From NCBI GenBank assembly GCA_036274495.1, contig DASUFP010000108.1, positions 1-32,261 on the forward strand: 32,261 bases of DNA, in the 5' to 3' direction. Shown piece by piece: positions 24,470 to 32,261 of this stretch. The notes under the pieces are model-generated. The model worked only from the letters and a program-made list of their open reading frames with translations, was not told the DNA's origin and searched no databases. Source of the stretch: DASUFP01 sp036274495 (lineage in GTDB: Bacteria; Bacteroidota; Bacteroidia; AKYH767-A; OLB10). How positions within the stretch are numbered: the first letter of the stretch is position 1; each line of letters opens with the position of its first letter. A program made the position numbers and the translations under genes.

Positions 24470-24928
24470 TCAGTTGTATTCTCCGGACTCAAACCCCTCA
24501 TCAGCGTAGAGTTTACCACTCAAGGCTGCTGCCACGGCGAGTTCGTCGCATCTTTCGTTTTCAATATGGTTATTGTGCCCTTTAATCCATTTAAAACGGA
24601 CATGGTGTTTCGGATAGATCTCCAGAAACCGCTCCCACAGGTCGGCATTCTTCTTTCCTTTGAATCCTTTTCGCTCCCATTCAAAAAGCCATCCTTTTTC
24701 AACTGCATCCACCACATACTTGCTGTCGGAGTAAATCAGCACCTGTTCTCCTGCTCTTTTTAAGGATTCCAGTGCAACAATAACACTCATGAGCTCCATT
24801 CTGTTATTGGTTGTTTTGCGAAAGCCCATCGAAAGTTCTTTTCGATGCTGTCCTGAGGCCAGAATAATTCCATAGCCACCGGGGCCAGGATTTCCTCTGG
24901 AAGAGCCGTCAGTAAAAATTGTAATCAT
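24470..24928 (-). CDS. rnhA: Ribonuclease HI
   Basis: Cuts the RNA strand of RNA-DNA hybrids. The 152-residue protein has all four metal-binding acids: D7 (IFTDGSSRGNPGPGG), E45 (NNRMELMSV), D68 (IYSDSKYVVDAV) and D128 (NERCDELA). The GHNN segment with H118 is present. The length equals that of E. coli RNase HI. It follows the MarC-family gene by 30 bases and has no obvious promoter of its own, so the two are probably cotranscribed. Confidence 0.97.
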   Translation of the reverse strand: MITIFTDGSSRGNPGPGGYGIILASGQHRKELSMGFRKTTNNRMELMSVIVALESLKRAGEQVLIYSDSKYVVDAVEKGWLFEWERKGFKGKKNADLWERFLEIYPKHHVRFKWIKGHNNHIENERCDELAVAAALSGKLYADEGFESGEYN

Positions 24929-24958
24929 CAGGTGTTACATTAAAAATGAAAAATAGTA

Positions 24959-25525
24959 TTACAAACCGACATTGGTACGGAACAGTTTTACGGAAATTGC
25001 CAGCAGAATAAATCCGAATACTTTTCTGACCACCCCTATTCCGACGGGGCCGAGTAATCTTTCAAGAAATTTAAGATTTTTCAAACACAGATAGACCACT
25101 ACAAGATTCAGCACTATTCCAACAATAATAGTAAATATCTCAAACTGCGCCCGTAATGAAAGTAATGTAGTCATTGTTCCGGCACCTGCTATTAGAGGAA
25201 AGGCAATGGGTACCACGGTAGCGGTTTCCGGCATTTCGTCTTTATGAATTTTTATGCCGAGAATCATTTCCAGCGCAAGGAAAAAAAGCACCAATGAACC
25301 GGCGATTGCAAAGGATGAAATATCGATGCCCAAAAACTGCAATAGGTTCTCTCCCAGAAAGAGAAACAAGAGCATGATTAAAAACGAATAAAAAGTAGCC
25401 TTTTCAGCATGAATGCTGCCTGTCCGCTGACGAATTTGAATGATAACCGGAATGGACCCAATGATATCAATAACCGCAAAAAGGATCATTGAAACGGTAA
25501 TTATGTCTTTGATGCTAATGCTCAT
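24959..25525 (-). CDS. MarC-family (UPF0056) membrane protein
   Basis: 188 residues with six hydrophobic segments, the normal size and topology of MarC proteins. Typical marks are the first helix with LFAVIDIIGSIPVIIQI and the middle segment PIAFPLIAGAGTMTTLLSL. The frame is open 17 codons further up to 25576, but the promoter element at 25551-25544 lies within that stretch and the family begins at the MSISIKD position, so ATG 25525 is taken. The function of the family is not known; a role in multiple antibiotic resistance was once proposed for E. coli MarC and later not supported. Confidence 0.92.
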   Translation of the reverse strand: MSISIKDIITVSMILFAVIDIIGSIPVIIQIRQRTGSIHAEKATFYSFLIMLLFLFLGENLLQFLGIDISSFAIAGSLVLFFLALEMILGIKIHKDEMPETATVVPIAFPLIAGAGTMTTLLSLRAQFEIFTIIVGIVLNLVVVYLCLKNLKFLERLLGPVGIGVVRKVFGFILLAISVKLFRTNVGL

Positions 25526-25543
25526 CTGCCGGTTTGTGTAGGA

Positions 25544-25572
25544 CAAAAGTAACTGGTATTTATCAATTTCAA
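25544..25572 (-). promoter_or_regulatory. Promoter of the marC-like/rnhA transcript
   Basis: On the minus strand TTG (25572-25570) is followed after 18 bases by TACTTTTG (25551-25544), an exact TAnnTTTG -7 element. It ends 18 bases before the ATG at 25525. This is the best -33/-7 pair in the window and decides the start of the MarC-family gene. Confidence 0.6.
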
Positions 25573-25846
25573 CCATCCTCTAAGGAATTAGCAGAGGTTC
25601 TTATTGATTTCTGCAAAAAAACATAAAAACATCGGGCCTTAACGCGTTTCCTGCAAAAATGACTTTTCAGGAACTGCATTGATGAATTTTTTGAGAAAAT
25701 CCTTTTGGCACTTGTGATGCATCAATTTTCACTTTCGCCCTTGTTCTTCCAATTTTGAATCCATAATTGAACCGGTAAAAAGTCTCAAAATAGAACTGCG
25801 ACAAAAGAAGATGAGATAAACCATATGCGTCAACACAAAAGCGAAC
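25573..25846. other. Intergenic region before the DUF6134 cluster
   Basis: About 270 AT-rich bases between the divergent MarC-family and DUF6134 genes. No exact TAnnTTTG element is seen on the plus strand, and no hairpin or operator is recognised. Confidence 0.4.
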
Positions 25847-26542
25847 ATGATAGTATACTGTATATTACGATTAGTGCTTTTCTCCTGCGGAGCCGCACAT
25901 AAACTCTATGCGAATAAACTGCACTTTCCCAAACGCGGGTTAATAGTACTGGTGTGTCTGGCAACACCCAATCCTCTTACCGGACAGATTACCAAATTAA
26001 ACTACACAATCATACGTGAAAATAAAGAAGTAGGGTATATGCATATAACCAAAACCGAATTCAATACCTCCAATACAGTTGAGTCCTATACAGAAGTGCT
26101 CATAAGCAAACTGCTTGATATACGCATGAAAGAGACTAAATCGGTAACTGAACAAAACGGAATTGTCAGCAGTACAACTGCCAGCCGATCGGTAAGCGGG
26201 TATTTAAAAGTTACCACCGCTACCAACTACCAACACGGAATATACAACAAATCAAAAAACGGAAATGTAATTGGAGCTGTCATTGATCCCATCCATTCAA
26301 CAGTACTTCAAATGCATTTTAAAGAACCTGTAAACTGCACGTCTGTTTATTCTGAATATTTCCAGCTGTCGGTGCCGGTAAATAAAACCGGCAAAGGCAT
26401 CTATCAGCTCAGTTATCCCGATGGTACGTACAGCATTTACCGTTATTCCGGAGGTCGGTGTACATCTGTTAAAGCCATCACCCGTTACGGAGTTGTAACA
26501 CTCGTTCTTGTACCTGAAATACAATTGACTTCAAATGAATGA
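25847..26542 (+). CDS. DUF6134-family exported protein
   Basis: 231 residues. The mature part from about residue 48 (ITKLNYTIIRENKEVGYMHITKTEF) matches the DUF6134 pattern: a strand ending in x-x-G-x-x-x-I, a central repeat of strands, then VLQMHFKEPVNCTSVYSEYF and YPDGTYSIYRYSGGRC, where family members have LYFxEP, x-x-x-FSE and Y-x-Y-x-x-G. The N-terminus is odd: a first hydrophobic stretch (2-17) is followed by a charged spacer and a second, more signal-like stretch (KRGLIVLVCLATPNPLTGQ), so the ATG used may lie upstream of the true start, but no in-frame ATG is found between. The last 8 bases overlap the next gene. It heads a four-gene overlapping cluster. Function unknown. Confidence 0.75.
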   Translation: MIVYCILRLVLFSCGAAHKLYANKLHFPKRGLIVLVCLATPNPLTGQITKLNYTIIRENKEVGYMHITKTEFNTSNTVESYTEVLISKLLDIRMKETKSVTEQNGIVSSTTASRSVSGYLKVTTATNYQHGIYNKSKNGNVIGAVIDPIHSTVLQMHFKEPVNCTSVYSEYFQLSVPVNKTGKGIYQLSYPDGTYSIYRYSGGRCTSVKAITRYGVVTLVLVPEIQLTSNE

Positions 26543-27203
26543 TCCTCAAATTATGGCACTGATTTACTGTGTGCTGGCGCTGACATTTGCCATAACACTT
26601 CAAAGCCCTTTGGTTAATTCTGTTATCGCCATCAAAGGGCATCTCAGCAACTACTGGGTCGTTGCAAGGAGGATTATAGGTGCTGTTGTTTTAACCGTTA
26701 CTGCACGCTCATCGCTTGGCGGATTCGCACTTCTGCTTCATCCTGTATCCAAAACCGACTTGTTAATTGCTTTAACAGCAGTATTAATTCTACTTCCTGC
26801 CTGCGCCTACATGGTAAAAAAAACTCCTCAAATCGGAGATCATTATCCGCAATTACAATTTGAAAGATGGAACACGTCTCTATACATTCTGAATAGTTTC
26901 AGCTGGCTGATTTACATGTCAGGATTCGAACTATGCGCCAGAATTGCGGTATTATCGTTACTGGCACCCCATATGCATCCGGCAGCAGCAATACTTTTTA
27001 TGTCGCTGGTCAATGGGTTGGTACACATCCCGAAAGGGCGCCAGGAAAGTCTCGGAGCAATCCCTTTTTCCATGCTTATCGGCACCATCTACCTTATTAC
27101 CGGGTCATTCGCAGCGATAGTTTTCATTCACACTCTTTTTGCAACCGTCACTGAATATTATGTTGTTCGATCTGAAAATAAGAATAATAAAATAACCGTA
27201 TGA
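26535..27203 (+). CDS. CPBP-like polytopic membrane protein
   Basis: 222 residues with about six or seven membrane segments. Three spaced polar sites recall CPBP (Abi) intramembrane proteases: E132-x3-R136 (GFELCARIAVL, where the usual motif is EExxxR), H164 in LVNGLVHI (usual FxxxH) and H199 in FIHTLFATVTEY (third motif His). The first Glu of motif 1 is replaced by Phe and the motif 2 Phe by Leu or Asn, so it would be a diverged member that may lack activity. It overlaps the upstream gene by 8 bases and the downstream gene by ATGA, so coupled translation is likely. Family placement is my inference from motif spacing. Confidence 0.5.
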   Translation: MNDPQIMALIYCVLALTFAITLQSPLVNSVIAIKGHLSNYWVVARRIIGAVVLTVTARSSLGGFALLLHPVSKTDLLIALTAVLILLPACAYMVKKTPQIGDHYPQLQFERWNTSLYILNSFSWLIYMSGFELCARIAVLSLLAPHMHPAAAILFMSLVNGLVHIPKGRQESLGAIPFSMLIGTIYLITGSFAAIVFIHTLFATVTEYYVVRSENKNNKITV

Positions 27204-28213
27204 AAGTACTATTGACAGGGGCTTCAGGATACATCGGTTCAGCACTATTGAATCAGCTGTTAAGCAGGCGTATTCAGGTAACTGCGGTTACCAGAAATTC
27301 GGATGTTATTCCGGCACACCCATTAATTAAAATTGTTGAAGCGGACCTAACTCATGAAGATGCTGTTGATACAAATCTGTGGGGATGCGATCATGTTATT
27401 CATGCTGCAGGTCTGGCAAGGGCGTGGGTGCGTGACAAACATCGCTATTTTGAAGAAAACTGTAATCTAACTTCAACATTATTAAAAGCAAGCCTCCGTT
27501 CAGGCGTTCGAAAATTTGTGTTTATTTCTTCGGCCGGGGTACTAAAAGCATCTGATGGTGCCGGCAGTGAGGAAACAGCAGTTTTAACCGCGATTACAAA
27601 TAATGCTTATACCGACAGCAAATTATTATCGGAGCTGATTGCATTACAATTTCAATCTGCCGGATTACCGGTGATAATAGTCCGACCCGCAAGAGTATAT
27701 GGTCCGGGCAAATTATCAGCAAGCAACCAGGTAACACAAACTATTATAAATTATATAAATGGAAGACCTCTGGTAATTCCCGGCAAGGGAACCCATACAG
27801 GAAGTTATTGTCTGGTACAGGATGTAGCAAGAGGCGTAATTGATGCACTAATGATTCCGGGATTAACGGGCATATATAATTTTGGAGGGACCAATGCTTC
27901 ATACAATGAACTCTTTGAAACAATAGGAAATGAATGGGGCCGGATACGCAGGCTGACTCATATTCAAAAACCTGTGCTAATTACTGCAGGGCTACTGAAT
28001 CAATTTGGGGGATGGGTTACAAACGGATCCCCATTGTTGACTCTAAACCAGGTAAAAAAACTGACAAGCAATCACAGTGTCAACAGCAGTAAAGCAGTGC
28101 AACATATTGGATATTCTTTTACTCCTTTATCAACCGGCATCAAAGAAACCATAATGTGGGCTCAGCAAAACGGATTCGTAACAAACGGCGCCCCTTATTC
28201 ATTTGTATCATGA
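27200..28213 (+). CDS. NAD(P)-dependent epimerase/dehydratase (extended SDR)
   Basis: 337 residues. The Rossmann fold starts at once with the extended-SDR dinucleotide motif G7-A-S-G10-Y-I-G13. D49 in EADLTH follows, then VIHAAG (67-71), Ser110-Ser111 (FISSAGV) and the Tyr137-x3-Lys141 pair (AYTDSKLLSE). The post-catalytic IIVRPARVYGPG and the GTHTGSYCLVQDVARGVIDAL segment are typical of 3-beta-hydroxysteroid dehydrogenase-like and sugar-epimerase enzymes. The substrate cannot be told from the sequence. It is joined to neighbours by ATGA overlaps at both ends and paired with a classical SDR, so the two may act in succession on one small molecule or lipid. Confidence 0.85.
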   Translation: MKVLLTGASGYIGSALLNQLLSRRIQVTAVTRNSDVIPAHPLIKIVEADLTHEDAVDTNLWGCDHVIHAAGLARAWVRDKHRYFEENCNLTSTLLKASLRSGVRKFVFISSAGVLKASDGAGSEETAVLTAITNNAYTDSKLLSELIALQFQSAGLPVIIVRPARVYGPGKLSASNQVTQTIINYINGRPLVIPGKGTHTGSYCLVQDVARGVIDALMIPGLTGIYNFGGTNASYNELFETIGNEWGRIRRLTHIQKPVLITAGLLNQFGGWVTNGSPLLTLNQVKKLTSNHSVNSSKAVQHIGYSFTPLSTGIKETIMWAQQNGFVTNGAPYSFVS

Positions 28214-29037
28214 ATCACACTGCACTTATAACAGGAGCCGGTTCGGGGCTTGGCAAATATCTCGCACTGGAATGCGCATCCAGGGGTTTTAATCTGGTAT
28301 TGGTTTCGCTGCCACATTCAGGGCTGGATCTTGTAGCTGCAGAAATCGCGATAAAACACAACATACATCCTTACACCATTGAGGCTGACTTTACAGAACA
28401 ATCTGCTCCCGCCTATGTATTTACCAAAGTAAAATCTGCAGGTATTTCGGTATCAATATTGATTAACAATGCCGGAATAGGAATGGAAAATGCATTTGAA
28501 TCACTGAGTGTAACTTTTTGTTCCGATTTACTCAATGTAAACACACATGCAGTCGCTTTGCTTACCCGTTTCTTTCTCGATGACTTACAGCATTCTAATC
28601 AGGCCTATATTCTGAATGTGAGCAGCCTGGCCTGTTTTACTCCAATGCCGTACAAAGGGATTTATTCTGCCAGTAAAGCATTTGTTTACTCCTTTTCCAG
28701 AGCGCTTGCCGCTGAACTAAAATCCACATCGGTATCGGTTAGTACCTTATGTCCCGGACCTATTCCAACAAACGAACAAACCAGGAGTCGCATTCAGCGT
28801 CATGGGATATTTGCCCGGGTATCGGCTATAGAAGCTGATAAGGTTGCACGGATTGCCATTTCGGAAATGCTTGATTTGAATCCGGTTATTATTCCGGGAA
28901 GAATAAACCGGATCAATAAATTTCTGATGTCGGCAGTACCCAAAGCGCTTCAATTATATCTGCTGCATGCAAAATATTCAACTGCGGTACACCTGAAAGC
29001 AAACAAAATTCCATCTGAAGTTAGTTCTGCCGCGTGA
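28210..29037 (+). CDS. Classical short-chain dehydrogenase/reductase
   Basis: 275 residues from ATG 28210, which overlaps the previous stop (ATGA); an upstream in-frame start would add a basic leader inside the epimerase gene. The cofactor motif is TGAGSGLGKYLA (8-19), with NNAG at 86-89, the catalytic Ser138/139 (NVSSLA), Tyr152 and Lys156 (YSASKAF). The C-terminal RINRINKFLMSAVPKALQLYL resembles the tail of DltE- or 17-beta-HSD12-like enzymes, which reduce lipid-like ketones, though substrate is unproven. Last gene of the overlapping cluster; a 130-base gap follows. Confidence 0.88.
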   Translation: MNHTALITGAGSGLGKYLALECASRGFNLVLVSLPHSGLDLVAAEIAIKHNIHPYTIEADFTEQSAPAYVFTKVKSAGISVSILINNAGIGMENAFESLSVTFCSDLLNVNTHAVALLTRFFLDDLQHSNQAYILNVSSLACFTPMPYKGIYSASKAFVYSFSRALAAELKSTSVSVSTLCPGPIPTNEQTRSRIQRHGIFARVSAIEADKVARIAISEMLDLNPVIIPGRINRINKFLMSAVPKALQLYLLHAKYSTAVHLKANKIPSEVSSAA

Positions 29038-29167
29038 CACAAATGACTTTAGAGGGATCACATACCTTACATCATCATTTTATTGATACTTTATACGTTA
29101 TTGCTTTGTTTAGTATCAGCATTTACGTAACTTCATACTTGAGATTAGTTCAACCATTACTGTGTAC

Positions 29168-29707
29168 ATGCAACAGCACTTTCATATTATAGCAGGAGTG
29201 GCAGGTATAATCATGTTGCCGGCCTGTTCATATCAATCAAATCCATATACTGAAACCGGGACACCTGAAAAAGCATTTGTTTATTTTTCAACTCTCGTCG
29301 ACACTACTCACTTTACTTCCATTGAATTACTGACTTTACAAGATTCAGTTATCGAAGTTCGTTTTTCAGAAGACCCGCAACCCGTTTTAGCCATACCCAT
29401 TACAGCCATTCATACCATTCGTATTATAGTACTGACACAAAAGCACTTAAAAAACAACAGCTATAGTATTTCAGGAGGTGTTGCTGGAGTAAATTCGAAT
29501 GCTATTGGTTTTTCAACAGAAATGCATCATAATACGGGCAATTCGGATTATGATTTTGGTTTGCCGGCAACTGCAGGAACTTCAGCTGAAACATTTCAGA
29601 GGAAACCAAATGTCAAACCAAAAGCACGTTCATATATAATAAAAGGCAGGAAAGATGTATATCTTCAGTTCAAAGCGGAACTGGCAAATTATCTGAAAAG
29701 AACTTAA
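29168..29707 (+). CDS. Small lipoprotein of unknown function
   Basis: 179 residues from ATG 29168 (a GTG two codons earlier is also in frame). The N-terminus MQQHFHIIAGVAGIIMLPACSY is a lipoprotein signal with LPAC as lipobox. The first 80 mature residues look like beta strands (VYFSTLVDT, IELLTLQDSVIEVRF, VLAIPITAIHTIRIIV). The pattern recalls small surface proteins that contain an SPFH-like or PH-like strand series, but I do not recognise a family. The C-terminal third is rich in Gly, Thr and Lys and ends with a basic helix. It ends 5 bases before the stop of convergent accC, with no room for a separate terminator. Confidence 0.65.
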   Translation: MQQHFHIIAGVAGIIMLPACSYQSNPYTETGTPEKAFVYFSTLVDTTHFTSIELLTLQDSVIEVRFSEDPQPVLAIPITAIHTIRIIVLTQKHLKNNSYSISGGVAGVNSNAIGFSTEMHHNTGNSDYDFGLPATAGTSAETFQRKPNVKPKARSYIIKGRKDVYLQFKAELANYLKRT

Positions 29708-29712
29708 GGCAA

Positions 29713-31050
29713 CTATACCAGTTTAAACGTTTCCAAAAACTTGGTAGTATAATTTCCTTTACGGAAATCTTCGTTTTGCATCAGCTGCTGGTGGAAAGGA
29801 ATTGTTGTCTTTACTCCTTCAATTACATATTCGCTCAATGCCCTCTCCATTGTATTAATAGCTTCCTCCCGCGATTGTGCAATTGTGATCAGCTTCGAGA
29901 TCATTGAATCATAATTGGAAGGAATCGTGTATCCGGCATATACATGTGAGTCGACTCTTACACCGTGACCGCCAGGTACGTGGAGATTGGTGATTTTGCC
30001 TGGACATGGGCGGAAGTTGTTATAAGGATCTTCAGCATTTATGCGGCACTCAATAGCATGCAGTGAAGGGAAGTGATTTTTTCCGGAAATTTCGATACCT
30101 GCAGCTATTTTAATCTGCTCCTTAATGAGATCGTAGTTGATGACCTCTTCCGTAATAGGATGTTCGACCTGTATACGGGTATTCATCTCCATAAAATAAA
30201 ACTTCTTATGTTTATCTACTAGAAATTCAACTGTGCCTACACCCTCATAGTTTACTGCAAGGGCAGCTTTGATGGCGGCTTCGCCCATTTCGTCGCGAAG
30301 TTTTTTGGTCATGAAAGGTGAGGGCGTTTCCTCAAGAAGTTTCTGATGCCGGCGTTGAATTGAACAATCGCGTTCGGAGAGGTGACACGCTTTTCCAAAC
30401 TGATCACCCGCAATCTGAATTTCAATGTGGCGTGGTTCTTCAATGTATTTTTCAAGATACATACCATCGTTACCAAACGCCGCACCGGCTTCCTGGCGGG
30501 CATTTTCCCATGCCGCTTCAAATTCATCCTGATTCCAGATAATACGCATGCCGCGGCCGCCACCACCGGCAGTTGCCTTCAATATCACCGGGTATCCTAT
30601 TTTCTTGGCAATCTTTTGTCCTTCCGCAACGCTGCTGAGCAATCCCTCAGAGCCGGGGATGGTAGGCACTCCGGCCTTTTTCATTGTTTCTTTTGCATTG
30701 GACTTGTCGCCCATGGCATTAATCATTGCCGGAGAAGCGCCGATAAATTTTATCTGGTGTACATCGCAGATCTCAGAAAACTTTGCGTTTTCCGAAAGAA
30801 ATCCATATCCGGGATGAATAGCGTCGGAGTTGGTTATTTCGGCTGCAGAAATGATGTTGGCGATATTAAGATACGAATCGCGGCTTGGGGGAGGACCTAT
30901 GCAAACGGCTTCATCTGCAAACCTTACATGGAGACTTTCCTTATCGGCTGTAGAGTAAACGGCAACAGTATTTATGCCCATCTCTTTGCATGTGCGGATG
31001 ATTCGGAGGGCAATCTCGCCACGATTGGCAATAAGTATCTTTTTAAACAT
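29713..31050 (-). CDS. accC: Acetyl-CoA carboxylase, biotin carboxylase subunit
   Basis: Carboxylates biotin on BCCP using ATP and bicarbonate, the first step of malonyl-CoA synthesis. The 445-residue product is full length. The ATP-grasp fold is seen with the Gly-rich loop KATAGGGGRGM, the catalytic segment RDCSIQRRHQKLLEE, and FMEMNTRIQVEHPITEEV with the metal-binding Glu and the conserved RIQVEH. The N-terminal KILIANRGEIALRIIRTCKE is the family start. It follows accB by 41 bases and shares an operon with fabH and accB. Confidence 0.98.
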   Translation of the reverse strand: MFKKILIANRGEIALRIIRTCKEMGINTVAVYSTADKESLHVRFADEAVCIGPPPSRDSYLNIANIISAAEITNSDAIHPGYGFLSENAKFSEICDVHQIKFIGASPAMINAMGDKSNAKETMKKAGVPTIPGSEGLLSSVAEGQKIAKKIGYPVILKATAGGGGRGMRIIWNQDEFEAAWENARQEAGAAFGNDGMYLEKYIEEPRHIEIQIAGDQFGKACHLSERDCSIQRRHQKLLEETPSPFMTKKLRDEMGEAAIKAALAVNYEGVGTVEFLVDKHKKFYFMEMNTRIQVEHPITEEVINYDLIKEQIKIAAGIEISGKNHFPSLHAIECRINAEDPYNNFRPCPGKITNLHVPGGHGVRVDSHVYAGYTIPSNYDSMISKLITIAQSREEAINTMERALSEYVIEGVKTTIPFHQQLMQNEDFRKGNYTTKFLETFKLV

Positions 31051-31091
31051 AGGAGGCCTGTGAGTTAAAAAAAGGAATTACGACCGTCCGG

Positions 31092-31571
31092 TCAGGAAGG
31101 ATCGACAAGAAAGAGTGGCTGATCGTATTCAACCGGAGTTGAATTATCGACCAGTACTTTTACTATCCGTCCGGAAATATCTGATTCAATTTCATTGAAG
31201 AGTTTCATTGCTTCAATGATGCAAATCACTTTACCTTGTTTCACCTCATCGCCGACATTTACAAAGTTGGGTTTATCGGGACTTGATGCGCGGTAGAACG
31301 TACCAATCATCGGTGATTTTACGACATGGTATTTTGATTCATCATCCGCTTTGGGAGCGGCAGGGGCCGGGGCAGCAGCGGGAGCGGGAGCCACAGCGGC
31401 CGGTGGTGCTGCAGCCATGGCAACCGGAGCAGGAGCTGCTGCATATACCGTTTCAACATGCTTAACAGCATTCTTGATAGTAATCTTGAAATCCTTTTGC
31501 TCCAAGCTGACTTCGCTTACGCCGGATTTTGAGACAAATCGGATAAGTTCTTCTACTTCTTTCTTATTCAT
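31092..31571 (-). CDS. accB: Biotin carboxyl carrier protein of acetyl-CoA carboxylase
   Basis: Carries the carboxyl group on biotin. The 159-residue protein has an N-terminal helix (1-30), a long Ala/Pro linker (about 44-75) and a C-terminal biotinyl domain (about 80-157). The biotinylated Lys is K123 in IIEAMKLFNE, and the SPMIGTFYRASSPDKPNFVNVGD segment is typical of AccB. It sits between fabH and accC. Confidence 0.98.
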   Translation of the reverse strand: MNKKEVEELIRFVSKSGVSEVSLEQKDFKITIKNAVKHVETVYAAAPAPVAMAAAPPAAVAPAPAAAPAPAAPKADDESKYHVVKSPMIGTFYRASSPDKPNFVNVGDEVKQGKVICIIEAMKLFNEIESDISGRIVKVLVDNSTPVEYDQPLFLVDPS

Positions 31572-31662
31572 ACTGATGGCGTATTATTCCTGGATGGTGT
31601 TGTTGACTGATTATTATTCAATTAACGGAAGGACAGCAGATGGTCAGATCAAATATAAACAA

Positions 31663-32261
31663 TTATCCTTTCGGATCGTAAGCCCATTTGAGGTAGACAG
31701 AACCCCAGGTGAAACCACCTCCAAATGCAGCCAGGATGATATTATCTCCTTTGCGCAGCCGGGATTCCCACTCCCATAAACAAATGGGGATTGTTCCGTT
31801 GGTGGTGTTTCCGTATTTCTGGATATTGAGCATGACCTTATCGTCACCGAGGCCCATTCTTCGGGCGGTAGCATCAATAATGCGCTTATTGGCCTGATGC
31901 GGCACAAGCCATGCAACATCTTCAGACTTCAGATGGTTCCGCTCCATGATTTCGGCCGACACATCGGCCATGTTTGTGACCGCGAATTTGAACACTGCCT
32001 GACCTTCCTGAAATATGTAATGGTGTTTTGCATTTACCGAATCGATGGTTGCGGGTTCAAGTGAGCCTCCTGCTTTTTGATGCAGATAGGTTCTGCCGAT
32101 ACCATCGCTTTTAAGAATACTATCGATTATTCCGTTGCCTGTTTGTTCTGGTTCAATTAAAACCGCGCCTGCACCGTCGCCGAAAATCACGCAGGTGGTC
32201 CGATCGGAGTAGTCAACAATTGACGACATTTTATCGGCTCCTACAACTATCACTTTTTTAT
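31663..32261 (-). CDS. fabH: 3-oxoacyl-ACP synthase III (KASIII), C-terminal part (5' end outside window)
   Basis: Starts fatty-acid chains by condensing an acyl-CoA primer with malonyl-ACP. The frame is open to the last base of the window, so the N-terminus with the active-site Cys is missing; about 199 residues remain of some 330. The catalytic His is in LVPHQANKRI and the Asn in GNTTNGTIPICLWEW; FGDGAGAVLIEP is the conserved nucleotide-loop segment. It is followed by accB after 91 bases, giving the order fabH-accB-accC on the minus strand. Confidence 0.97.
   Translation of the reverse strand, partial: KKVIVVGADKMSSIVDYSDRTTCVIFGDGAGAVLIEPEQTGNGIIDSILKSDGIGRTYLHQKAGGSLEPATIDSVNAKHHYIFQEGQAVFKFAVTNMADVSAEIMERNHLKSEDVAWLVPHQANKRIIDATARRMGLGDDKVMLNIQKYGNTTNGTIPICLWEWESRLRKGDNIILAAFGGGFTWGSVYLKWAYDPKG

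Noticed and set aside
30382..31068. Open frame of 228 codons on the plus strand opposite accC
   Set aside because: It is an antisense shadow: accC is a complete, conserved gene on the other strand and the frame has no family-like sequence.

Overview
The window is a chromosomal segment of a member of the Bacteroidota. The signs are promoters of the TAnnTTTG type, almost no Shine-Dalgarno sequences, three proteins or fragments with type IX secretion (T9SS) C-terminal sorting domains, a PorG/DUF6089-like outer-membrane barrel, and gene orders common in the phylum (panC-panD, prs-rplY-pth, ileS-dksA-lspA, fabH-accB-accC). No species can be named from the sequence alone.

Layout. Positions 1-7385 (+) carry mostly housekeeping genes: the 3' end of panC, panD, a YbhN/LPG-synthase-like membrane protein, the heptose-phosphate adenylyltransferase rfaE2, a small lipoprotein, radA, the DUF6089 barrel protein and glycyl-tRNA synthetase. 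Positions 7497-9650 (-) are the prs-rplY-pth operon with a good promoter upstream. Positions 9826-12871 are an accessory insertion, bounded on one side by an intact tRNA-Leu(CAA) gene (12877-12960, -) and on the other by a perfect 27-bp copy of that tRNA's 3' end. It holds an IS21-like end, a truncated T9SS cargo gene, an intact SBBP-type beta-propeller T9SS cargo gene, an IS3-family left end and a row of tiny decayed minus-strand reading frames. No integrase is visible.

Positions 13011-15005 (-) encode a secreted M43-type metalloprotease with a T9SS sorting domain. Positions 15368-18857 (+) are a tightly coupled run: dCMP deaminase, S41 C-terminal processing protease and a glycosyltransferase-C-like membrane protein. 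Its last gene overlaps lspA tail to tail. Positions 18800-23369 (-) are ileS, a Cys-poor DksA/TraR-like protein and lspA. The IleRS carries GIHH where class I synthetases normally have HxGH. Positions 23621-25525 (-) encode an L,D-transpeptidase-like protein, RNase HI and a MarC-family protein.

Positions 25847-29037 (+) are a four-gene overlapping cluster of unknown function: a DUF6134 protein, a CPBP-like membrane protein, an NAD-dependent epimerase and an SDR. A small lipoprotein gene follows. Positions 29713-32261 (-) are the fatty-acid initiation genes fabH (partial), accB and accC.

The observations most worth a second look are the GXHH-type IleRS, the tRNA-Leu insertion with its decayed cargo, and the DUF6134/CPBP/epimerase/SDR cluster.
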